From NCBI GenBank assembly GCA_001662425.1, contig BDDC01000837.1:3457-42060 (forward strand): 38,604 nucleotides of DNA, given 5' to 3'. Shown here in pieces: positions 19,301-28,864 of the stretch; the stretch's first letter is position 1; each line of letters begins with the position of its first letter. The stretch comes from Chlamydomonas sphaeroides. Its lineage: Eukaryota; Chlorophyta; Chlorophyceae; Chlamydomonadales; Chlamydomonadaceae. The translations under genes were made by a program, and so were the position numbers. The notes beneath the pieces are model-generated. The model had not been told where the DNA came from and made no database searches. It was given only the letters and a program-made list of their open reading frames with translations.

Positions 19301-20837
19301 CGACATGAGCGCCGCAGATTCGGTGTCCAGGCCAGCCGCCTGTAGGGAATGGCAGGCAGGAGCAGGCAAAAGGGGCGGCGACGTTGCGCCAAGTCGACTC
19401 CGGCGGGCCTTCGCGAGCCTTGCGTGCAGGCGACGGAGCGGCAGGGCGCCCGCGCTGCGCCGCACCTGCCAGGCTCGGAAGCCGCCCTGCACCGTGTAGA
19501 TGTCGTGCCGCCCGCCCATCTGGCTGATGGCCTCCACCGCGCGCCGCATGGTCTCGGAGCCACGCCTGCGTCCGGTGGTACCGTAGTGTGGGGCGCCGGC
19601 AGGGTCAGCACAAGCTTGCGCGCGCTGCGGCGCCCCTCTGCGGCGGCCCTAGCTGGCAGCAGCCCGTGCCGGCCCCTACGTGGGCGACAGCTATCCCCGG
19701 CCATGCCGGGCGAGGCGCCACTCACGAGCTCATAATGATGAGGGTGGTGTCGGGGCCCACCTGGCGGCACGGGAGGGAGAGCACAGGCCGTGGCGCACCG
19801 GCGTGGCGTGGCGGTCGGACAGGCGGGCCCCCAGCCGCTGCTGGCTGCCCAGACGCGGCGCGGCACCCCACACGCGGCCGCGCAGGCCCCGGACGCACCC
19901 CGGGCGCGAAGAGGATGTCGTCGATGAAGGAGGGCACCGGCCGCAGCTTGCCGTCGCGGAGCTGCGTGGGTTGGGGGGTGGAGGCACGGGTTGAGGGCCC
20001 CGCACGGGTGGATGGGCGATGTGGGAGGGAGGGCAGGGCGGGACAGGGCCCAACGTGCGTTTGGATCCGGCTGCAGCTGCAGCTGCCAGGTGGCGCAGGC
20101 CGGCAATGTACCGAGGGGCTCTCGCGCACGGATGGCATGCGCCCACAGCCAAGCGGGGCGGGGCCGCACCTCGTTGAAGGGCGCGTGGATGACACGGGCC
20201 TTGCGGTCGCTGCGCCTGCGCGGGCAGGGGGCGGAGGCAGACCGGAGTACAGGCTGTGCGAGATTCGCAGTGCGGTGCGGCAGGGTGGCGCATGCTGCTC
20301 GGCCGCAGGCAGGGGCAGGGGCTTAGGGACCCCAATAGAGCCAACGCACGTGAGCGGTAGGCCCTCGATCTTGACCTCCAGCTGCGTGTTTACGGGGAAC
20401 GAGAGGGACAGTGCGCGTGTGAGGTGTCGAGTCAGGGCGGTGATGGCTTGCGGAGAGGCCGCCTGGGCCTGTTGCGTTCGTGTTAAGTATGTGGGTCAAG
20501 GCCGTGCCCCGCCGTGTGCCGCACCCGCGAGCGCACGTCCACAAGCTTAATGTTGGTGCCGTTGGTGAGAAGGATGGAGGCCTCGGTGGGGCTAACGGAT
20601 TGGACGCTGCGGCGATGATGGGGTGTGAAGTTAGGTAAGGTGGCTGCGGCCAGGCTGCGGCAGAGGCCCTTGTGGCGGCAGCAATACTGACAGCGGAAGG
20701 TGATCTTACCGGCCAGCGTTGACGCTCCCGAGAGCCACGGGCACGGACAGCGCTAGCGCGGCAGAGCCGGCCATCAGCCAGGTTTCTTGGCCGAACGAGA
20801 GGGACAGTGCGCGGTAGCGGGTTGGTGCGTCATCCAT
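13392..20837 (-). CDS. Rhodanese-SulP anion transporter-STAS fusion protein
   Basis: Twenty-eight phase-consistent exons, about 1018 aa. Exon 1 (20837-20710) encodes a hydrophobic segment (LMAGSAALALSVPVALGSV). Exons 2-7 (20606-19466) encode a rhodanese domain, residues about 44-160: VSPTEASILLTNG, KLVDVR, RKARVIHAPFNE, DTTLIIMSS, YTVQGGFRAW. The catalytic loop reads S-S-R-G-S-E-T, so the usual cysteine position is serine. Exons 8-9 are an acidic linker that splices in frame into the transporter at VLRQ-GYTADDLRRDTMAGLV. The SulP core (about 246-662) shows SGSRVTVVGPTAAFIPIVAG, YVPKPVVTGFTAGIATYIF, TIAMLAAIESLLCARVSDG, ANLGCAAFGCLPATGALART and ALNMGEWHNF. The STAS domain (about 745-860) has LVLNLSRVPVVDVSGLEVLE; a disordered tail of about 155 residues follows. 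SulP proteins move sulfate, bicarbonate or similar anions; the substrate and membrane are unknown. The transporter resembles bacterial SulPs more than plant SULTRs. Confidence 0.85.
16266..16498 (-). other. GC-AG intron in the SulP part
   Basis: Exon 16529-16499 ends HDSNTELISQ and the next begins GIANLGCAAFG, as in SulP proteins. The donor is CAG|GCGAGT and no in-frame GT donor is available. Confidence 0.8.
18025..18100. repeat. Intronic tandem repeat with AGAGCGGCTCCCA core
   Basis: Three copies of a unit of roughly 27-30 nt centred on CAGAGCGGCTCCCA, within the SulP intron directly downstream of exon 18238-18100 on the coding strand. Confidence 0.7.
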
Positions 20838-22570
20838 TGGGGTGATTGCAAGCACGGCGGTACGTTACAATGTGTCCGACCGCTCCTGGGCTGCTGAGGT
20901 CCGACAGCTCCTGGACAGCGCTCATGCACGGCAGGCTAAGGCTCCAGGGCCAACTGCTTCAACCCGCAGGGACACGGCCCACGCCAACGCCAAAGGACAT
21001 ACCGGAGATGTGGATGAGCCCAGCTGCTGCGCCGGCCCGTACAGATAGGGGCTTGCGACCCAGGCTGTGGCGGGGGGTCAAAGGATGGTTAGCGTTATGC
21101 GCGTGTCATGGCTGATCGAGCGATAACCCCACTTACGAGGGGCTAGCCCCAGGGCCGACAGGGTGGAGACGTCGGTAGGCAGAGCATCCCCAGCCCGGAA
21201 GAGCGACTGTCGCTCGGGGCAACAACGTGCTGCCCATCGCGCGTCGGGACGCCGAGCGCCCGCCGACAATGTGCCCTTCCGAGCAGCGCATATTGTAACT
21301 GCCTATCACTCGCTGCGTGGGTCGGTGCGAAGTCAGGCTAAATATTAGTTGCAGCAAACAGGATGTGTCGGAGGGCTCGCAGGGTTCGTAGCGAGTAAGG
21401 GTCACAGTACCATGTAGTAAAGTAAAGTGTCACAACTGCTATACATAGACGTGGGGCAAACCTGTAGTCGGCCTGGGGGCTAATTACGATACGGTTTGCG
21501 ACCCCGATGCAAGGCACTCCGGCGCCTACCCCCCATTGCAGGCTATGCTTTGGCAGCTCCTCTATTCTTTGGCAAGGACCCACCGGTCGTCGGGGCCTCG
21601 AGACCGAAAGCCGGCTTTGGCAGCTCCGAGATGCTCGTCCAAGTCGAACGCGGTCCGCCAGCATGCAGTGTCAAACTGCAAAGCATACCGGCCCCAATAA
21701 AGCTGCTGCTGTACCCCCCCGGGCATGGAAGGGAATGGACCTGTCACGGAGGCACGGCACCCGCAGCCCCGTGCCTCCCGTCCGCTCCCACGCGGCCTCC
21801 CTTCGTGACGGCCGTCGCATGCCATGAGCCGGCCTGAGCCAGATACGCGCACCTGTGCGCCTATTCTTGCATTCGCCTACGTGAACCAACGCAGGTACAC
21901 ATATAACATTAAGGGGGATCCCCCCTGCACATATCTATTCTGCCATCGAGGGACATCGCAACACCTTGCCTGACCCAGCGGGTCCGCAGCGCTGTACGCG
22001 CTGCACGTATCGCCAGCTATCTGCGCGTGCTCCTGCGTGCACGTGCAGCTCCGCCCCCTTGCTGCAGCGCCTCACACTGCAAGGACGCTCGCATCTGCGC
22101 CGCTCAGGGAGCTTAACCCTCCCTGCCGCCCAAGAACATGCACCTGGGGTGCCAGAGCGGTTGTTGCAAGGTGGTCTCTGCTCCTCTCCTGGCATCCTTC
22201 TGGTTGTAATTGGAAACCCCTGCACCTGCACCCCTTGCACCCCCGCATACCCCCGTCCCGCGACCCCACTGCGACCAGCCCAGCAGCCCCAAGCAGGCAA
22301 CAGGATGCGGCGGCACGATGGCGGGTAAGCGGGACGCGGGCGGGGAGAATGCTTGGGGAGTGATGCGGGAGGCAGCGCAGCTGCGTCCGCCGCGTCAGCG
22401 TGCAAGGAAAGGCTCGTCGAAGGGGCAAGCGGTCTGGGGAACTGTCGGGCATCGGCCATGGACAAGTGGGTGCGGGGGAGCGGGGCCGCTCAGCGCTGAA
22501 GCCGCCAGCATACGGTAGCAGCGTCGAAGCACGGGACCAGCAAGACCCCGCCCCACGCGAGCAGCTCATG
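20838..22570. other. Long intergenic region upstream of the rhodanese-SulP gene
   Basis: No gene supported over about 1.7 kb. A perfect-looking minus-strand splice donor (GTAAGT) at about 21133 suggests an untranslated or alternative first exon of the rhodanese-SulP gene. A 12-bp palindrome GGGGGATCCCCC lies near 21913. Several overlapping ORFs on both strands have no recognisable domain. Confidence 0.5.
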
Positions 22571-22575
22571 TTACA
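22571..22575 (-). terminator. TGTAA polyadenylation motif, ABCD transporter gene
   Basis: TTACA on the plus strand, reading TGTAA on the minus strand, about 230 nt past the stop codon at 22802. Confidence 0.55.
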
Positions 22576-22801
22576 GCCATGCTACAACCAATGAGCATGC
22601 AATCCATGCAGCCGCCTGCGCTCGCCAGGCCCCACGTGGCGACCTCGCCGCACTCCGCTCGCGCGCCCAAAGCACCGCCTGCCGCGCCCTTCCTCACAGC
22701 ACCACAAAAACGGCCAGGCCCGCACCGCCCGACCCCACCACCCGCCCCTGCTGCGCCACCCTCCCGCACGCGACCCAAGCACCCAGACACGCCCCACTGG
22801 C

Positions 22802-25800
22802 TCACAGCGTCACGCGCACCGCCGCCGCCGTCCCGGCCGCCGCCGCCGCCGCCGCCACGGCGCCCGGCTCCGCCAGCTGCCTCAGCTCGTAGCCCATGCC
22901 GCCCTGGCCGTCTGGCTGCAGCTGCAGCAGCGCGGCGTGGAACTCGCGCAGGCTGGAGCGGTGGCCCACCGACACATAGGTGATGCCAGACTGCGCCAGG
23001 ACCTGGTGAGGGAGGGCGGAGGGTGCGTATGGTGGAGTAGCAGAACCCTTGCTGCGGCCTGGACCACAGCAACCAGCCTGACCGACAGCACCTCATGACG
23101 ATGCCCCACCCTTGCTCAGCCTCACGCCCCCGTCATCCACAGTCTACGGGTTGCTCAAAGCTAATTGAGTTTGACGCCAGCAAGCCGGATGGCGGCACTC
23201 CCATGGGCACATGTGAGTCGCCACGCAGGTGTGGACCCCCGTGTGCCTCACCCGGTACAGCCGCGCCTCCGTCTCCTGGTCCAGCGCGCTCGAGGCCTCG
23301 TCCAGCAGCGCCAGCGTGGGCCGCGCCAGCAGCAGCCGCGCCCAGCCCAGCCGCTGCTGCTCGCCCACGCTCAGCCGCGACGACCAGTCGGCCACAGAGT
23401 CGAGCGCCGCGGCGACCGAGGACTGCGGGGCGCTGCTGCTGGCTGAGGCCGGCTCGCCGCCGCTGCTCGCGGCGCCGTTGCCGGCGGCAGCGGCCGCGCC
23501 GTTGGGCGCCGAGTGGTGGACGTGACCTGGCGCCACCGCGGCGCGCAATCAGGGGTTTCAATCCTCTCGTCGATTGCACAAGTAGGATAACCCACGCAGC
23601 ACGGCCAGCACCCCAGTGCTTCGCTGTCGGCGACCGGCCGCCTCACCTTGCGTGGCGCTGTCGCCGTGGCCGTACCGAGCCACCAGGTGCCCTAGCGACA
23701 CCGCCTCCAGGGCAGCCAGCACCTGCGGGGCGGCAGCAGCAGCGACGGTGGCGCACACGAGCACCACATCAGTGGGTGGCTGCAGCAGCATCCTTGTCCT
23801 CAGCAGCAGATGGAAATGTGGTCCGGCAGGCCAAGGCGACGCCAGGTGCGACCCCGGAGGCGCTTGTCCCAACGAGGCCGCACCTCGGCGTCCGTCGGTA
23901 GGGGCGTCGAGGCAGCTGGCGATGTGGACGTCGCGGCGCCGTCGCTGCTGCCGTTGGACTCCGTATCTCCGTCGCCTGGGATGGCCGGCTCCGCGCTGCT
24001 ACGCCTGTGCGGTAGGGGCCAGGGCAAGGCACGGTGTCGGAGGCAAAGCTGCTCGTCTGGCTCCAAACGAGCCGCCAGCAGCACGCCATGCCTTGGTCCG
24101 CCTCCCCAAACCCTACCTGCTCTATTCTGCGTCGCCGCCCGGCTTCTCCTTCTCCCTTCGCCTCACCCCTCACACACCTACTTTCTTCGTACGCATGATC
24201 AGCGCGTCACCACCCCGGGGCGCGACGCGTGCAGGGTGGTACTCTATTTCGGCCCAAAAGTTGAACACACCGCTGCCCCTTCCCCGTCCCCTCGCACGCC
24301 TCATCCTCGCCTGGGGCCCCTGCGCCTGCCCTACCTGGGGTACAGCACCTGGTCCCTGAGGCTGCCCAGCACCATGTAGGGCCGCTGGGGGAGGAACATG
24401 ACCTCCGAGCGGGCGGCCGCCACGTCGATGCTGCCGCGGCCCTCGCGCCACAGCCCCGCGGCGGCGCGCAGCAACGAGGTCTTGCCCGCGCCCGAGGGGC
24501 CCATGATGAGCAGGCTGCCGCCCGCCGGCACCTGCGAGGGGCGGCGGCGCGGGGCGGAGACGGGAGCCCGCCATTTCTGAGTTGCTGCTCACAGGTAGAG
24601 GGTGTGGGACTCAACCACAACCCACAACCCACCAACCACCCTGCGCATCGGGGGACCAGGGGGCACCGCGCCGGCCGAGTCTGTTGCGCCGCGGGCCTCC
24701 CTCCAATCCAGCCAGCCCCTCTCCCCCGGGGCCCGCACCTCGAGCTGCAGGCCCTGCAGCAGCAGGTTGCCTCCCCGCGGGGTGAGCACCGCCAGGTCGC
24801 GGGCCACCAGGAGGGGCGCCGAGGAGGGGGCCGAGGTGGATGGCGGCCCGCTGCCGCCCTCCGCGGCCCCGTCCTGCTGGCCCAGGAAGCGCAGCACGAT
24901 GCCCGGCATGTCGTCGTCGTAGCCCACGACCGCCACCGTCGGCTGCTCCAACTGCGCTGCCGGAGCCGGCACGGACGGCACCGGCGCGGCCTCGGCGCTG
25001 GCCTCGGCGCTGGCGCTGCTGGCGGCGGGCAGCGCAGCGGCGGCGGCCTGGGGCCGGCGGGTCTCGATGGCTTCGCTGAACTCGCCAAGGCGGTCCACGA
25101 CGGCGGAGAAGCCGGCGAGCGCCTCGATCTGGTAGATGACCAGCGAGACGTCGTTGAGGATGTGGTTGAAGGCGCTCTGGCTCTGGTTGATCACGCCGAA
25201 ATCAATCTTGCCCTGCGGGGCGGATTAAGGGTGCGGCCGGCCAGGAAGGCACGTTGGAGCAGTGGAGGCTGACAACGTGACTTGCGGCACCAGGGCGTGT
25301 AGCGACGGCGCCGGCAGGCTAGGGCGCACATGGCGCCCGCCCGGCCGCCCGCTCTGCCGCCGCCCGCTGGCCCGCACAGGGTCAGGACATGGCAGGCCAG
25401 GGCAGGGCAGGGCGCCCGCCCGGCCGCCGCCCCGTGGCTGGCTGGCTCGGCCGCTGGCCCGCACCTGGAAGAACAGCGGCGCCACCACCGCGGCGGGCAG
25501 CAGCTGGATGAGGTACTTGTAGTAGGAGGTGAAGAAGTCCAGGTTGCGGCTGGCGGTGATGAGGCCCAGGTAGTTGGCCACCGCGGCTTGCAGGCGCTGC
25601 GGCAGGTGGAGGGCAGCGCAGGGTTCGCGCGCTTCGGAGGGGCCAAGGCAGGGCCCAATCCTGCCCTATGACACGCCTCCATCTGGTGCTGCCAGCCAGT
25701 GCTTTCCATGTCCTAAGCTGAAATGTGGAACAAGCCCGCTGCCAGCCCTCTAGCAGCCCATAGCAGCACCCAGCCCCACCGAGCCCCAACGAGCCCCCCC

Positions 25801-28392
25801 AATGCGCCCGCTGCGGCCGCACCTCCTTGAGCAGCTGCCCCTCGTCCTTCTCGCCGCCGTAGAACGCGATGCTCTCTGCGTTCTCGCGCACCCGCACCAA
25901 GCCGTAGCGGAAGTCGGCCTCGCGAGCCTCCTGGTTGAAGTTGAGCGTCACCAGGTTCTGCGGACAAAAGGGAGCGAGGGAGGCCCAGGGCAGGCGACGA
26001 GGTCTCCGGGCCGTCAGGCGGTGCGCCGGGCCACTCGTCGCCCTGCTGCAGCCAGTGCTCGTGGCGCGGCAGTGCTGCTTGGCCGCCACCTCTTCCCGCT
26101 CCCCAAGCCCCTGTCCCCTGAGCCCAGCGCGCTTGAGCCCAGCGCGTGCACTCTCCCTTCACCGCACACCCCTCCCTGCCTCCCTCCCCGGCCCCACTCT
26201 GGGCCCGCACCTTGCCCAGCAGCACGCTGGCCGCGGTGCCGCCCAGCGAGTACACCAGCAGCGCCCCGAACAGCGGCGGGTAGATGGAGAAGAGGATGCC
26301 GGAGAAGGAGATGAGGTCCAGCGCCGCGTTGAAGAGCGTCAGCGTCAGGCCAAGCGCCGTGTCGGTGAAGGTGCTGTGTGTGTGGGGGGGGGGGGGGGAA
26401 GCAGGGGCCGACGAGGGCCGGACGGCCGTCAGTCATCCCGGCGGCAGGTTGGCGGCCAAGGGCAGGGAGCCCACACACCACACGCCGCGCTGGGCGGCCC
26501 TCCTGCTGCGCCTCCTCCACGATCTTCCCTAGCCCAGCCCCTGAGCCCGCTGCCGTCCGCCCGCAACTCACGCGACGTCGCTGCTGATGCGCTGGTCGGG
26601 GTTGTCCACCTCGGCGCTCTGCTGCAGGCCATAGTAGGTCCTGTTGCCCAGGTAGTCGGCCAGCAGCCGCTCCGTCATCCACTGACGCCACTCGAGCGCC
26701 AGCTTGCTCTGCGGGCGGGCAGCGGGGCGTGCGACGGCGGGGAGAGGCGGACGTGGTTGGGCCGAGGGAGCAGCGAACGTGTCAGCCAACGCGGAGCCAG
26801 TGGTTGGGCGGGCGGGCGGAGCACGCGACTGCCTCGACGCCGCTTGCCATATGTGGTTGGCTGCCACGTGCACACATGCTGCTCGCCCCTGCCTCGCCTC
26901 AACCCCTGCCCAAGGCCCCAAGCCCCCTCCCCGACCGAGCCCTCCTTCCCACCTGAAAGTAGCTGCGGAACACGAACACGGGGATGCCCACCGCGAAGCC
27001 CGCCAGGTACTTGACCAGCTGGATCTGGAACTGCGCCTCGTTCTTCTCCGACAGCGCGGTGAAGAAGTCGCGGCCCAGGAAGTTGAACACCACGCTGCGG
27101 GCGACGGGGCGAGGGAGGGCGGGAGGCGGAGGGGAGGGAGGCAGGAGAGGAGCCTCCTGGGCTCAGTGCGGTGCGCGTGGCTCAACAGGTGTTGGTGGTA
27201 GGTGGCCAGGCCCTGACCACATGGCAGGCGCAGCCGGCGGCACCAAGCAGTGCGGCTACGTGCTGGTCGGAGGTCGCCTCGGGAAGCCGCTGCCCAGGCG
27301 ACCCAGCGCAAGCTAAGCCCTTGGGCGCTCCTCCACTAGCTATGAGGTGCAGCTCCCAAAGTGCAGGTGCTGCAAGCCATGACGTGACCCCCAGCCAGCG
27401 TCCCACAGGTAAGCCGCTATCCGGGAGCCCCCGGGCAGCGGGCGCCACTTGGGCGCGTCGCTGAGGCGCTCCAGGCCGCCTGCAACCGCGTCGCAGGCTA
27501 GCCCAGCGCCACGCCGCATGTCCGAAGCGGGTTCGGCCCCAGACGGCCCCACCATCCTGCAGCTCGCCCCACCTCACTCCCGTGGTGGCCAGGGTCAGGC
27601 CCACCACGCCCGCCAGCTTCCAGCGCGCTGAGCTGTCCTCCTTCCAGTACGGAATGCTCAGCTGCGGGTTCGGGGGCGGGATGAGTGGGGCGGCGGGGTG
27701 ATGGCCCGGCTGGTTGTGCATGGGGGTGCACGGGGGGTGCAGTGCAGGGACAGCGCCGGGGGACGGCAGGGAGCAGGGGCCAGGAGGCGAGGGGCGGCAC
27801 GGGCGCGTTCCCGAGCAGCGAGGGGCAGGTCGCGGGCATGACTTTGGGGTGCAAGGGGACACGGGGGCTGGGAGGGTGCGGCCGCGGACTTTGCGGGGAG
27901 AGGAGCGACTGAGCCACGCCCGGACATCGACCGTTTTGGGACAGGCTGGTGGGGCTAGGGCAGGGATGGGCCGGCAGCGCAACACCCATGCAGGCCGTAG
28001 CCCGAGGGGCGCAGGGCCCCACCTCCACGAGGCGGCCGTAGATGACCCGTAGGTCGGTGCTGGGACCATCCTTCTTCTTGGCCAGGGCTGTGCTGCCAGC
28101 AGCGGGTTCAGCGCTGGGCTGAGCGACTGTGCGGGGGCCAGGGGGCGACGGAGCAAGGTGTGGCCGTGACGCAAGGCGTCATTGGCGCGTGCAGAGCGCA
28201 GCAGCACCTTGGTATGCATTCCTCGTCTAGGTCGGGCAGTTATGCGCTTCACGAGCGCCAAAGCGAGCGGCCATCGCGCTCACCACCAACAAGAACCAGT
28301 CGCCGCGAAGGTCGCAGCGCCGATGGCCTCCGCAGGGCTGCTGGAAGCGCTCGTTGCTGACATGGGATGCTCGCGCGGCCGTGGCAGAGCAT
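22802..28392 (-). CDS. Chloroplast-type ABC transporter, ABCD family half transporter (ABCD2-like)
   Basis: Fourteen exons: 28392-28284, 28126-28023, 27661-27573, 27094-26953, 26708-26572, 26373-26211, 25957-25823, 25596-25465, 25212-24739, 24531-24335, 24004-23884, 23722-23647, 23526-23252, 23002-22802; 784 aa. The ATG at 28392 opens an Arg/Ala-rich transit-like leader. The membrane domain carries TTGVSVVFNFLGRDFFTALSE, LEWRQWMTERLLADYL, DNPDQRISSDVATFTD, NFNQEAREADFRYGLVRVRE and ANYLGLITASRNLDFFTSYY, as in the ABCD/SbmA-type permease-ATPases. The ATPase domain has Walker A GPSGAGKTS, Q-loop FLPQRPYM, signature LSVGEQQR, Walker B LALLDEASSALD and H-loop VSVGHR, all intact. It should work as a dimer. 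Low-complexity inserts lie in the linker (exon 9) and twice between Q-loop and signature (exons 11 and 13). The substrate cannot be told; plastid location rests on the leader and resemblance to plant ABCD2. Confidence 0.92.
26374..26398. repeat. Homopolymeric G/C run beside an ABCD splice acceptor
   Basis: A TG repeat followed by an unbroken run of about 15 G on the plus strand. On the coding strand this is poly(C) then ACACACACAG, immediately before the exon at 26373, so it forms the polypyrimidine tract of that acceptor. Confidence 0.85.
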
Positions 28393-28864
28393 CGCAGTGC
28401 TCTTCGCCGAGGATGCTAGGGGATGGGTTCGCTCACACACACGTCACGGCTAGGGTTACTTGGCAGCCCGTGCGTGCTGATGTGCAGCGCCAGCACTATG
28501 CAGTTGCAAAGCAGCGAAGACCCAGCCCCAAGCGGTGCACATCAAGCGATTGGCTCCGTTGACGGGTTGCGCATTGCATTGCCCATACACAGACCACCAC
28601 CTGAGGACTCCTAGTAGCAAACAGTGCATTGCATCTAGACTAGGGGCGCAACGCCTGCCGCTTGGGCATCCAACGCCCAGCAACCCAGCGCAATCTAGGC
28701 AGGCAGACACGTACTCTAACTCCTGACAGTATAGATCAGGCTGAAGGCATAGGGTGGGAGTGTTTCTCTTGCGTTGACGCGCGAGTTGCATGGCTCCCAG
28801 CACTCAGCAATAGTCAGCGCCCAGCACCTAACTGCTGGTGAAGGAGGAGGACTTGGCTGTGGCG
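28393..28864. promoter_or_regulatory. Divergent promoter region between ABCD transporter and coiled-coil gene
   Basis: A 472-bp gap between two outward-facing ATGs, so it must hold both promoters or at least both 5' UTRs. I see no clear TATA box on either strand. Confidence 0.45.

Noticed and set aside
18866..19565. Separate rhodanese gene ending by read-through after KAGSGVA, with an independent SulP gene downstream
   Set aside because: The read-through tail is a short unconserved stretch, the SulP N-terminal exon lacks an ATG, the gap is too small for a promoter, and splice phases join the two perfectly. Kept only as the alternative to test.
21078..21405. Minus-strand reading frames resembling a transit peptide upstream of the fusion gene
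   Set aside because: One lacks an ATG and the other is out of phase with the fusion exons for every acceptor I could find. At most it marks a non-coding first exon.
21496..22518. Several plus- and minus-strand ORFs of 60-170 codons between the SulP and ABCD genes
   Set aside because: No recognisable domain, no consistent splice pattern, overlapping on both strands; treated as intergenic.
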